A DNA stretch of 64,000 nucleotides from contig KB722754.1 in the NCBI GenBank assembly GCA_000349905.1, forward strand, positions 1-64,000, given 5' to 3'. Position 1 is the first letter of the stretch; the number at the start of each line of letters is the position of its first letter. Below are positions 32,680-43,922 of this stretch, one piece after another. The notes under the pieces were generated by a model that had not been told where the DNA came from, did no database searches, and saw only the letters and a list, made by a program, of their open reading frames with translations. Position numbers and translations under genes: made by a program. This DNA comes from Volvariella volvacea V23 (taxonomy: Eukaryota > Basidiomycota > Agaricomycetes > Agaricales > Pluteaceae).

Positions 32680-34749
32680 GGTCGAGAATAATGGTGGCCC
32701 AGTCTGACTAAGCGATAGACCAGCAAGTCTTTGTCACGCCGTCACACCGCTGAGTCGTCCAGAGACATCGTCCACCTAACGACGGGCCTATTTCCGTTCC
32801 CATAACTAGTGCACCCCAACGCTGGCTTTCCCAGTAGTTTTGAGTGATTCTCTTTATACACACCCTCAATTGAAACTTGAAGCTCGAGAATGCATTTACT
32901 ATTTCTCGCCTTGAGGAACTCCGAGTCAGCGGATGCTACGTACAAACTTCAGGTCGTTTGGACTGCCCTTCAGTATCTCGAGAGGCGAGGTCCACAGCTA
33001 CCACAAGAACTAGCTGTAATGCTGGAGATGGGCTACTTCACCACGGACGTGCTCTTGTCCCGTACGTGATGGATCTAATCTGATCCGACTTTAATACACC
33101 CTCTCCATTTTTTTAGCCAGCTTAGTCTAAATTTGAACCTGGATTCCCTGGAAAGCCCTCTACTTCCTCGTACACCTTGCTTATTTCTCAACTTGTTGAA
33201 ACCCTAGTTGCTGACCCAACGTTGGGAAGTTTGGGCGGAATATTGGATTTCCGTCATGCAGATTAACATGCAGTTACAACTGCCTTTCTCCGAACCAAAC
33301 TTACTCTATTGTTCTCATACATGTTTTATACGCTCAATAATACATTCCAGGCACCAGAGCAATCAATTATCCATGCAACACCGGAGAGAATGAAATATTC
33401 CGAGTAATGGTATTTAATTCACATTGCGTCGCCATGTTTTGGGGGATTTCTAAGCGTTTTTGACAGATTCCAAGCTCAGAGTATCACAGCGAGCGTTGGA
33501 CGCGATCATGGCCTAGAACGTTCACGTATCGTCCTATCTCTCTGCAGACGCTTATACCGCTGTAGAACAAAACACCTCACGAAGTGAGTGGTCACAGAAT
33601 CCCCACTCATTAAAACGTGACCAACTAATTATTTGAAGCCTCAACCTTATCCTTTCCGAGTTACAATACTATTTGTGGTTCTCATTATGAAGTTGACCAA
33701 TACAGCCGTTAGGGTGCATATTTCAAGCAATCGAACTAGGAATGTTGTATTGCATGGTTGGGTTGTACATTGCTCTTAACATATAGTGTATATGATAAGG
33801 CTTACATAGCGAACTGATATTGGGATTTGATGCGCTTCTGCTTCTAGGAACTTATTTGTGAATGCGTAAATTGAGTGAAAAACTGTTTCACAAATAATTT
33901 CTGAAATATAGTGAAGTAACGAGCTGGCACGAACCCTCCCAATTTTTCGAAAAGTAGGAGGGACAACCACTTCTGGGCGACATAACATAACCCCGTAGAG
34001 AAATTATATAGCATTACAAGTCTGGCTTATTCAGAAAATATTTGAGTTGCTAATTTTTCACTCTCACACAGTATGCGGGCCCATACTGAATCACTTCTGA
34101 GTCGACGATCATACGCACAAAGAATACATCCGAAATCAACACTGAGAGTGGAGTTACTTATACTCGCATTTCAATGTAGCCATGCTTGTTCGTTGCTGTT
34201 TCACCGTCGAAGTGTCGTTGGTGCCAGAGGTCTTACATTTTGAGTACCAGAGCATAGAAGAAGGGGTAAGTAAACTTTCTCGTAGCTCAGAAAGGCCCTC
34301 TGATTTTCACAATTATTTATACGCAGAAAATCCCCAAATTGGAGTCATAGAGTATGATACGTTATAGAAGCACTGGTCCGAATTCGTTCATTAGCATGCA
34401 TAGAAGAAATAGTAGCCTAGCCTCCAATTAGCTGATTCTTCAACCTGCGACCGTGCATTTAATTGTGTGCAGATGCCGCGTGGCACTGGGTTGTTAGCCC
34501 TGAGCCCCGCATCCAAACCCCAGGACTTGCTGCCCCAAACTTGGCATCGTCATTGACAATCATCTGTGTGTATCACCCCGCAGTGAGTGAATGAGCCGGT
34601 CGCATGACAGTGCCACGACTCAGCCTCAGCTCCACCTAGCAAGGCTGCAATACAAGCGTCGACACTCCTTGCCATCGACCATTTAACTCTGCAATCACCT
34701 AGTCCTCCTATTGTCAAAAAACAGTACATCACGGTTGTACACTCTTCAA
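32680..34749. other. intergenic region between rpb11 and the first NACHT gene
   Basis: No gene recognised in about 2 kb. The second half (33.4-34.4 kb) is more AT-rich than the surroundings. Short frames on both strands show no motif. Confidence 0.5.
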
Positions 34750-36733
34750 ATGAGCGCAATCGATCAACACTCTATTGGTCCTACTTCTAATATCCATGTG
34801 CTTTCAGAAGCGCACATTGACAACCGGGGTGGCGTTATTCAGATTTCGTTAACCGGTCCCGCCTCGACATCAAGTGCGCCTTTTAATTCAACCATGGATT
34901 GTCTCCTGATTATCTTCTATCTGTAGTCTTTGAAGCCCTCCGTCCCTATATTTGCATCCGGGCCACGTTCGACGGTGACGATAGGGATGATGCGCCCAAA
35001 TGTCACCCGGAAACCAGAAAATCCATCATTGGTGATATCGAGTCCTGGCCAGCCAACATAGACGAAGAAAGTGGTATCCTTTGGATGAGGGGCCCGGTTG
35101 GAACGGGGAAGTCAGCCATCGCGAGGAAAGTCTGCGAGGACCTGAATAGGCGAGATCCTCGTTTAATCGCAGGAAGCTTCTTCTTCTGGAGAAACGACAG
35201 TGATCGCAACTCGTTGAAGAATTTTATAGCAACCATTGCCTATCGCCTCTCCATCATTTTTCCACAGGTCGGCGATCTTATACGCTTAGCACTCGCCAAT
35301 GATCCCTTTGCCATGGACCGTTCTCTCGAGGTTCAATGGGATACCCTCATAATTAAACCCCTTCGCCTGACACTCCAGGATACAGGGTATTCCCAATGAT
35401 CATTGATCGTTATCGATGGTCTAGACGAGTGCGAACCACATTCCGACCAACAGAAACTTCTCCGCCTCCTTTCCGCGTTCCACCAGCATGACCTCCACCA
35501 GAGAATTGCTGCGTTAATCGCCAGTCGTCCGGAATCAAATATTCAATCCGAAATCGATATAATCAGTAATGATCATCCCCCACTATTCCGACTCCCACAC
35601 TTGGTACTATCAGAGACAAGAGAATCGCGGAAGGATATGCGACTGATACTCACCACGAGTTTCAACGAGATTCATCGACGTCGCAAAAATATGATTGGGA
35701 ACCATCCATGGCCTCCAAATGGGGCCGCAGACTGCATTATCGATACAGCAAATGGGCAATTTGTCTACGTGCTCACCATTGTTCGTTGGCTCTCGGATGA
35801 AGACGGTCACCCCATTCAGAGGCTAGAGGCCGTTTTTAGGGCCCGTGATAGCCAGCATGCTCGAGCGTTTGCACCGCTTGATTATCTATACAGCCTTATA
35901 CTGCAAATGGCATGCAGCAAGGACGACGGGAATCTCGTTCTTCCCTGCCTCCATGTTCTAACTCACTTGGAGCCGCTTAAGGCGTCAATACTGGCTAAAC
36001 TTTTCCAGAGGGATTGTAGTTCCATTCGACTCATACTCCAGTCCCTTCACTCGGTACTATGGATGTCGAAAATTCGCGCCAATGACTGCGATGTCCAAGT
36101 TTATCATAGGTCCTTTTCAGAATACTTACACGATGGATCGCGCAGTCGTATCTACTGGGTAGAGCAAAAGGCGGTATCGACCTTTTTATTAACCAAGGCC
36201 CTTCAATTCAATTACCAAAACTATGACCCCATGTCAGCTGTGGATCAAACCCTAGCGCTTATGTGGCTTTCTCATTCCTTAAATGAGAACGTTGAAATGA
36301 CACCAGATTTCGTTGATTGTCTGGCTAGTACAGGAGCCCCGCATTTTCTGTGCTTAACCTCTCGTAAAGAGAGAGCGGTACACTTTAATGTTTGGCACGA
36401 CTGCAATTTACCTGCTGGAATAAAGATGAAGAACTTATACATGGGGGAGATATACCAACACTTTCGCGATGTGTTGGGATACTTGTTGCGCTCCCTTCCG
36501 CTAACAAAGAAGGTAGGTTGTCATGACCAGGAAGTATTATATCCTGCTCTAAAGAGGCATGTCATTTGTAGGTTGAGGTTTTGCGTAATTTCCCACCTTT
36601 GGACCATGATAAAACAGGGCGTAGTCCAGGATGGACTTTGCGAGATAAAAGGAAATGGGAGGTTCAGGTCTGGACAGATGTACTCCGGAAGTATCACTGG
36701 TCATATCGCGACGGCGATAATTTTCGGTGGTAG
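34750..36733 (+). pseudogene. NACHT NTPase (NLR-like) paralogue 1, interrupted by one in-frame TGA
   Basis: Exons 34750-34873, 34927-36512 and 36572-36733 would give 623 codons, with TGA at codon 199 (35397-35399). The two intact paralogues have CGA (Arg) there, just before the Walker B strand, so a single C-to-T change explains it. Otherwise the frame is open to the end. Motifs: N-terminal AHIDNRGGVIQISL, then DDRDDAPKCHPETRKSI, Walker A GPVGTGKSA, FFFWRND, Walker B SLIVIDGLDECEP and ASRPES. The last exon adds WEVQVW and other Trp-rich sequence. Fungal NACHT proteins act in non-self recognition and regulated cell death. No WD40, ankyrin or TPR repeats are visible. It is either a fresh pseudogene, a truncated product or a stop that is read through. 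Confidence 0.8.
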
Positions 36734-37001
36734 TTATAGTTATTGACAAAGTCGGACAACCACTTTGCGTTGTGGCTTGTTTTAAACGTCGTTTGGGTTC
36801 GTACTTTAATATGAGTGTCATGGGGCAGTGCCCCAACGCTGTGTCTTTTTGCGAACTAATACTTATCCGTCTAATAATACCAAGGCTGGGGTTGGTAGAG
36901 ACAGGAAGAAAAGCATCGCATTTGTACAATTTCCGTCGTTCATACACTGAGTAAACGATCAGACCAATTATTGTCGAACTCGTTACATTATTACCCCCAA
37001 C

Positions 37002-38675
37002 TTAACGGCCCACCGCACCCCACCAAGCAAGCCCAAGCACCCCTCCACTAACAATCGCCACCGCCGCCGGCACATCAAACGATTCCACCAACACATACGT
37101 ACTCGCCGTAACCACGACCCACCACGGATTCGCACCCAACGACCTCCCCCGACTCTCATCCACCGTCAAATACCCAATCTCCCACAGCCTATACACGGCC
37201 GTAAACACCAGCCCCACCGCCGCCGCATTCACGCCCCTCAACACGCTCACGACAAACCTATTCGACCTGACCGCCTTCCATATATTCTGGAACCCGACAG
37301 AGAGGATGATTCCCGGGGCAAAGATGCCTAAGAAACCGAGACAGCTGCCGAGGAACATGCGCTGTGGGGAGCCGGAGAGGGCGAGCGCGCCGAGGTAGAC
37401 GGCAAAGTTGAAGTTGGGCCCGGGGAGGGCTTGGATGATGGCGAGGCCGATGAGGAAGTCGCGGGGCTGGACCCAGCCGGGCTCGACGACGTATTCGCGG
37501 AGGAGGGGGATGACGACGGGGCCGCCGCCGAAGATGATGGTGCCGGCGAGGTACATGTTGGCGAAGAGCTGGTAGGCGAGGGGGGCGGTGACTGTGCCCC
37601 GGATGACCATGAATAGGGCGAAAGAACCTGTGAGGTATTGGTTAGTGGGGAGAATAGGGAATGGGAGAAAGACGTACAGAAGAAGGCAATGACGAGAGCA
37701 ATACCGATACGGATTGATGTTTTTGGCGCTTGGGTGGTTTGTGCTGATGCTGCTGACTCGGCCAGAACTTCATCGTTCTGGGAGTGTAAGGAAGGTGGGG
37801 AGGCGGGGGATGGTGCATTGCGTTTACGAATTTCCTCGAGCTCGTTTGCTTCGATGCCTTGATCAGGATTAGATGCCCGCCTAGCATTCTCGCGCTTGGC
37901 TTTCCAACGGCCGATTATTCCTCTCAACCAGCAATCCCAGATAAGAGTCGCTATACCACCGATAACCATGATCAATGGGAAGTACCAGAGTGCATTGTAG
38001 CAGAGTCCAGCACAAGCGGCGATGAGAACCAATAAACGCGTTAAAGGGTCGGTGATGGCCTTCCGTGCCAGTTGTACAGCAGACAACGCGATAATGCCCA
38101 CTGTTGAAGCATTGAGACCGCTCAATAGTGCGTAAACTGGACTGGGCAGAACTTGCTCGATTCTTCGAACGCCTAGAGCGAGGCCGTACATGCCAAGAGC
38201 GACGGGAAGACTCCAAAAAAGGAAAACCATTAATGCGGGGAGGAATCCTGCCCGTAGAAGAGTGATGCAGAAGAGCATCTTGGTGCTTCCAGGACCTGGC
38301 GTGGCTTGACAAATGGCGAAGAGTTCTTGATACTACAACGTTGAAGTGATTGCATTAATTGGTTATCTCCAGTTGAAAGATATGATAAACACACACCGTT
38401 TGCTCATCAATCCAAGGTCGTCGTCCTTGCCCCTCGACAAAAGACTTGTGAAAGATTTGGAAGTGGGCAGGTGGTCCACCAAAGGACGTAAAACCCAGGT
38501 AAAACGTTCGAACAATCACATCCTTCAACTTGTTCGAGATAAGATCTTCATCTTCGGCAGGTTGAGATTGACGAATCGACCTCGACCTAGAGCCTGGCAG
38601 ACGGAAACTGCGAAAGAGACTCGAGGCAGACGTGCCGTCGAGTCGCACCCTTGGGCGAAGTTGGTGAGCGGTCAT
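37002..38675 (-). CDS. CHR family chromate transporter, two-domain type
   Basis: Exons on the minus strand: 38397-38675, 37678-38332 and 37002-37627, giving 519 residues. Two homologous membrane halves are visible. The first has GFTSFGGPPAHF (FGGP at 65-68), WIDEQTYQELFAICQATPGPGSTK and then hydrophobic helices. The second has FGGGPVVIPLLREY (344-348 region), WVQPRDFLIGLAIIQALPGPNF and FLGIFAPG. Between them is a polar cytosolic linker (about 225-300, ANELEEIRKR and a Ser/Ala-rich part). CHR proteins move chromate, and possibly sulfate, across the plasma membrane; bacterial members export chromate. Direction and substrate of the fungal ones are less clear. Splice phases agree (DEQT|YQEL). The 268 bp after its stop, towards the NACHT pseudogene, are empty. 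Confidence 0.92.
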
Positions 38676-39446
38676 TGTGGGGCCGCTGGCGACGACATTT
38701 GCTTGTCAGCTGTTGACGCTTTTAAGGGCATCACAAAATGAATGCGGCTAATTTGTGATTGGTCGAGTTGTCGCACGTGCGTCGAAATTGCATATGGGCG
38801 TTTTCGTGGGAAGCGTCGCTAACACGCCACATCCTGCGCGGTCCTACGGGTGAAGCATTTGGGATGATGGGAGTCGGTGTAGACGATGGTTAGTAGACTT
38901 GAGGCTAGTTTGGAGTCTCGGTCAAGTTCAAGGCTATCGACTTATTCTGCACTCATTGGAAGATTTAGACCGCTCGCATTATAAAGAGCGGGCTGTGTGC
39001 CTGTAATGCATAGCGCAGCAAAGCGACACTCGCTGCGCATCACATAGCGCATTTGACGGAAGATCCTCACATCGAGCATGGGACGCGCGCACCGAGCGTG
39101 GAGTGCAACTGGGCGATGCTATTTGTGTGTGTTTGGACGGTGGCGCCAATTTCGGAAACTGAGATCTGTTGACTGGTCGACAGCAAGCCCCAACCGACAA
39201 CCTCCTCAAGGTCAGTCCCTATGCCGTTTCTCTGCAAGAATCGCTCTCTGGCGGCCTTTCGATGCCATATGCTCTCGTTGGGATGTTGTTTGGGAGGGAG
39301 AGATTGAGATTTGGGTTGGATGGCGAGGTGATGGACCGGATGTGCTTTGGCAGCGGAATCTCACCTGGACTCGATTGAACGGGAAACCTGTGGGCTAGTG
39401 TGCTGATTGATCCTTGTTTCTTTCGTTGGGGTTTTACAGAAAAACC
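38676..39446. other. divergent promoter region, CHR transporter (-) / uL15 (+), with inverted repeats
   Basis: No gene. It holds two small inverted repeats: ccgctc (38970-38975) pairing with gagcgg (38986-38991) around ttataaag-like bases, and gcgcagc (39013-39019) pairing with gctgcgc (39032-39038). Just before the uL15 ATG there is gttttacag, a good acceptor, and gtcagt near 39211 could be its donor. A 5'-UTR intron of about 230 nt in the uL15 gene is therefore possible, as is common for ribosomal-protein genes. Confidence 0.4.
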
Positions 39447-40053
39447 ATGCCTACACATCTGTCAAAAACTCGCAAGCACCGTGGCCACGTTTCGGCCGGT
39501 CATGGACGTGTCGGCAAGCACCGCAAGCACCCAGGAGGTCGTGGTCTCGCTGGTGGTCAACACCACCACCGGTGCGTGGTTTTCTAGTCTACCCCAAAAA
39601 GTGTAGTTGACATGATTGCGTCGCTCTTAGAACCAACATGGATAAGTACCATCCTGGTTACTTCGGTAAGGTGGGTATGAGATACTTCCACCTTACCCGC
39701 AACCAATACTGGCGACCAACCATCAACGTCGACAAACTATGGACTCTCGTTCCTGAGGAGGAGAAGAAGGGATTGACCGCCAACTCGGATGTCGTCCCTG
39801 TTATTGATGTGTTGAGATTCGGCTACGCAAAGGTTTTGGGCAACGGAATGTACGTCGCGATACCATTCGTGGTTTCGATTCGCTGGACTAATTGTGGCGT
39901 AGCTTGCCCAAGCTTCCCTTCATCTTGAAGGCACGGTACGTGTCAGAGAAGGCAGAGTAAGTTGTTCGACTATTATCGCTACTCTGGTGGTATTGATCCC
40001 TTTCAAGGAAAAAAATCAAGGAGGCTGGCGGTGTTGTTACCCTTGTGGCTTGA
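39447..40053 (+). CDS. rpl28: 60S ribosomal protein uL15 (L27a / yeast L28)
   Basis: Exons 39447-39571, 39631-39849, 39903-39956 and 40008-40053 give 147 residues, matching the family (about 149). Start [20 protein letters not shown], then the basic glycine-rich loop ([20 protein letters not shown]) that threads into rRNA. Next come [17 protein letters not shown] and [14 protein letters not shown], ending [14 protein letters not shown]. It is part of the large ribosomal subunit near the exit-tunnel side. All exon phases agree. The third join uses the acceptor at 39902, giving GNGILPKLPF. It lies next to the RING ligase gene on the same strand; the 320 bp between hold nothing distinct. Confidence 0.95.
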
Positions 40054-40374
40054 GCGTGTACTGGGCCATACCCTTTGTGTTTTTCTGTCCTTTCTGCATA
40101 TGTGTCCTAGCATCGCACATGATATGAGATTAAGCCCATGCATAAGCCCCGATACTATGAGTTGTAATAAGTTTAGGATTGAACTGCGATTTCTGTAGGT
40201 ATTCTTGGACCGGAGAGGGACGGTGATGAGGTCAGAGATGCCGTTTAAAGGCCGAACCCAAGCGAGCCCGCGGCCGGCAGCGGAGTGGCAACTGGCCTGG
40301 CAGGGTGTCCAACTTGTCATCGCTCTCTCACACAATCTCCCTCCTCCTCTCCGCCCCTTCGCTGCTCCTCCAAG

Positions 40375-42946
40375 ATGCCCCCAATGAGCATGTCGACGTT
40401 GTGTACGTCTTGCATTCATATCGTCTCCTCGGAGCAGTCACCCATTTAGCATCACTTGGACGATCTCCTATTTATCAGACAATTACCAACCATGGAATCG
40501 TAGACGACAGCAGTCCCAGGCAAACACGCAAACGAATGGCACGGGAGCACAGCCAGGAGCGGGTGCTGTTGTAATCAACATGGGTACGGAGGACTCTGCA
40601 TCTCCTAATGCGGCGCCAAAGGAGAAGAAGCAGGAAACGTTGTTTGGCCCCAATATCGGTGCCGTCAGTAGTGGGCCATCTTGGACGAACACAGGGGAGA
40701 AGAAGGTCCTGACGGACGAGCTAACACCGGAGGTGTTGAGGGATTGGATTGAGAAGAGCAAGGAGGTAAGTCTATCCGACCAGCTACCTCGAATCTCCCT
40801 ATCTTTCCTATCCGTCCAATCTGTTCCAATTGCCTTGCTTCTGTTCGGACGGTCACTTGTCGTGGGCTGTGCTTCGTGGGGTATTGAATGGGAAGGCCAT
40901 GCTATTCTTGGCATGAGATGGATTATCACGGCTCAGTCAGCACCATCATTCTTTTTTATTGCCTTGGCCATGTATGGGGCATGTATGGGGCTCTTGGGCT
41001 AATCCGTCTCTCCGAACCAAATCCTCCTCGATTATAGCCATCGTATCCTACAACGACTCTTCAAGCGCTCGTCAATCTGAAGAGACCCACTTTACGTCTG
41101 TCACCACTGACGTCAGTGCATGAGGACGCCCAGGAAGACAATCACCACCAACTCCACGGCCTCGAGTTCGAATACGACTGCGACGCACTCAAGTGTGGCA
41201 TCTATGTCCATGTCCTGCTACCGAAAGAGCATCCAGATGCACCAGCGACGTCCTATGCCAACGGTCTATCCAAGCTGACCGTCTTCGAGTCCATCGTCGA
41301 CGGCGGCTTCAACAAGATCCTCAAACTCGAAGAAGGAGCCACACTCGAACTGGGGCGATTCGAACACATCCCAAAGGCATCGGATAGCAATGGGAACGAC
41401 TCGGCGGCAGGCTCGAGAGCCCTGAGCCCTGCCCCAGGTAACGAGGGCGCTCCGGCAAACGCATCCAGTGGCGATATCGCGAGCACTCCGACTGCGGACT
41501 CTGGAGGCACTAATACTCCTAATGGAAGCAACATAAACACCTCTGCATCCGCTTCGGCATCCCGGAATACGAGGCGCAGGTTCTCTCACTTCCATTTCCG
41601 CAAGCGTTCCCATGGACGTGTTTCTGGGCCTGCATTGGCTGTTGTAGATGAACCTAATACAGTTACTGGAGCGGATGAGAGTAATGTTACGAAGACGAAG
41701 GAAGGTGGAAAGGAGGAGGACATTAATGGGATTAGGGTTATCATCCGTTTGGCTGCGTTGGATGAACAGGGGACAGAGTTGGCTTCGCCTAATGAGCAAG
41801 TCACGTATTTGCATGTTGTTAGGTTTGGTGCTAAGCCTGCGCCTGCACCTGTGTCGGAAGATGCGGCGGAAGAGGAACAGGAAGATACGAGGCCTTGGGT
41901 CGTGAAAGTCGTGAAACGGGAAGCTACGGTAAGTATGCTGCCTTGAATGATCTGCCGATCCCTCCATTCTCCATTTTGGTCGATTCGATCTCACTTTACT
42001 GCATGGTGTTAAAAGATTGGCCCGCATACATTCCACTTGCATGAGATCTACGGTCTGAGCTCCTCAAGTTCCCATCACACACCGGTTCCAACAGCCCCTT
42101 TACCCTCCACGCCACAATCACAGCACACCTACCCACCCACTAGCGCTCCTCCCCCTCCTCAACCCGTACTCGAGGACGAGCCGTCATCAGAATGTCTCCT
42201 CTGCCTCTCGTCTCCGCGCGAAGTCGTCCTCTTACCCTGCAGGCACTTGGTGGCATGCAAAGAGTGCGCACTGAACATGGTCGAGTTTGGAGCTGGCGGG
42301 AATATTACTCATGTTGAGGAACCGACGACGACGACGACTGCCACTGCGCCGGCTGTCGCGGAAGGGGCGCAGGGAGAAGGCGCGGCTGATGCTGATGCTA
42401 ATGCGGGCGCTGGAGCGACACCGCCTGCGCCTGTACCTGCTCCCGCTCCCTCCCCTACTGCCCCAACGACGGGTAGGAGGAAGAGGAGAGCCAAGGGCTG
42501 GTTCTGTCCTGTCTGTCGACAACGTAAGTGCCCGGTTCCAATTTATCGCTTCCACACACTCCCTCTTCCAAATTGTCTTGCTGATCGATGATTTCACGTT
42601 GGCAGCGTACACGTCCCTCCTCCGCATCTCGACAAACCCACCACCCGTGGCGGCAGAGCAAGACAAAGAAGGGGCGGCATTCACAGCTGCCCTCGGTGGA
42701 CTGGCCATTTCAGATACAGGCGCCGTCGCACCCGGGACTCCGAACCTTAACGCTGCTGCCGGTGCCAATGCCACTACCAATGCCAACGCCAACGCGAATG
42801 GTGCGAGCTTGTTGCCAGTTGGATTTGGCTCGTCGTTCTTGAGGAATCTGAGCTTTAGAGGGACGGGGCAGGCGCAGGGGCAAGGTCAAGGACAGGGACA
42901 GGTGCCGGATGTGGAGAATCAGATTGGAGCTACTGCGAGAACTTAG
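40375..42946 (+). CDS. Mahogunin (MGRN1/RNF157)-type RING E3 ubiquitin ligase
   Basis: Exons 40375-40402, 40479-40765, 41038-41928, 42016-42523 and 42606-42946 give 684 residues. The MGRN-specific part is clear: LVNLKRPTLRL, LEFEYDCDALKCGIYVHVLL, and IGPHTFHLHEIYGL just before the RING. The RING begins ECLLC (C462, C465), then LPCRHLVACKEC (C477, H479, C483, C486), and closes with FCPVC (C566, C569) and RQPYTSLLRI. About 79 residues of Ala/Pro/Thr-rich sequence separate the third and fourth metal-ligand pairs. In animals the family attaches ubiquitin in endosomal and membrane-protein traffic. The C-terminal tail is low complexity, with Asn/Ala and Gly-Gln runs (GQAQGQGQGQGQ). The tiny first exon is inferred from splice phase and is the least certain part. 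Confidence 0.85.
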
Positions 42947-43922
42947 GGAGTGCCGGAATGTTAGGACTCGTTGCGTTGCCTTGTTGTTCGTTAGAGTGCC
43001 CTGGGGATGCTCTACCCCATTTCTGTATGCTCCTTTCTTGTCTCTCGGGTTGAGTCCCCCTCCCTGCTCCTACTTCCCTCTTTGCTTGCTCTGTTATAGC
43101 TTGGGCTGTAGTCCGCTGACTTGTTTGTTTTATGCTTGTGCTCTTTTTTTGATGTACGTATACGATGTATGCACGCGTGTCTATATATTTAAGTTACGGT
43201 GTGATGGAGTGCGTTGAGTGCTTTGTCGTTCGTGATTGGTTCATGATTTTGGTTGGTGCATAGTTGGCTCTATAGGCCTAGAGAGTTTAAATGAATCGAC
43301 GTCGACTGGTATATGCTGAGCAAAATTGGTCAGTATCGATCAGCTCTCATACTATGCCGCGTACAGGGGTTAGAAATCAGAATGAATGGCATGGCATAGA
43401 TACAAGAATAATCTGGCAATATATTAATATTTTTCAAATATAATGATATCAATAATAACACATCCACACTTTTTTTTCACCGTTATTTCTTGGAGCATAT
43501 CCCTTCGTCGATTCAACTTTGGAAAATCTTGCGTGCAAGAAATCTCCAATGATAACATCAGCGAACCTAGTAGGTCCATGGCGCTCGGCCGGGAGTCTTA
43601 TAGGTGCATCACAGCCTGGTCCTCTACTATGGAGTATTCCACAATCTCCTTGGTTTTGCTGATGAGCAAGCAAGGTATCTGTCGGCCTCCGCCGACTTCT
43701 AATATGGTATATTCAATATGCGCTTGACATTGTTAGGATTACCATGTGTATCAACGGTCATTTCACTCGATTCCACAGTGAAAACCACCAAACCTGGGAC
43801 CTCCAAGCCCATTTGACCCTCAAACTCCCATGAAATGTAGGTGGAAAGTTGCGCAAAATGCGACCCCGGAAAATACAGTACATTAGTATACATGACAGAT
43901 TATACGCTCGCAGTAACCCTTT
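42947..43922. other. 3' region of the RING gene and of NACHT paralogue 2
   Basis: Mostly AT-rich untranslated DNA with tatattaat-like runs near 43430. Between about 43780 and 43890 (minus strand) lies the relic of the Trp-rich last exon of NACHT paralogue 2 (frame ILRNFPPTFHG...QVWWFSLWNR), which no longer has a splice acceptor. Confidence 0.5.

Noticed and set aside
2..36733. Repeat-induced point mutation (RIP) as the cause of the pseudogenes
   Set aside because: Lesions are a mix of frameshifts, deletions, transversions and single transitions, without a dense C-to-T pattern.
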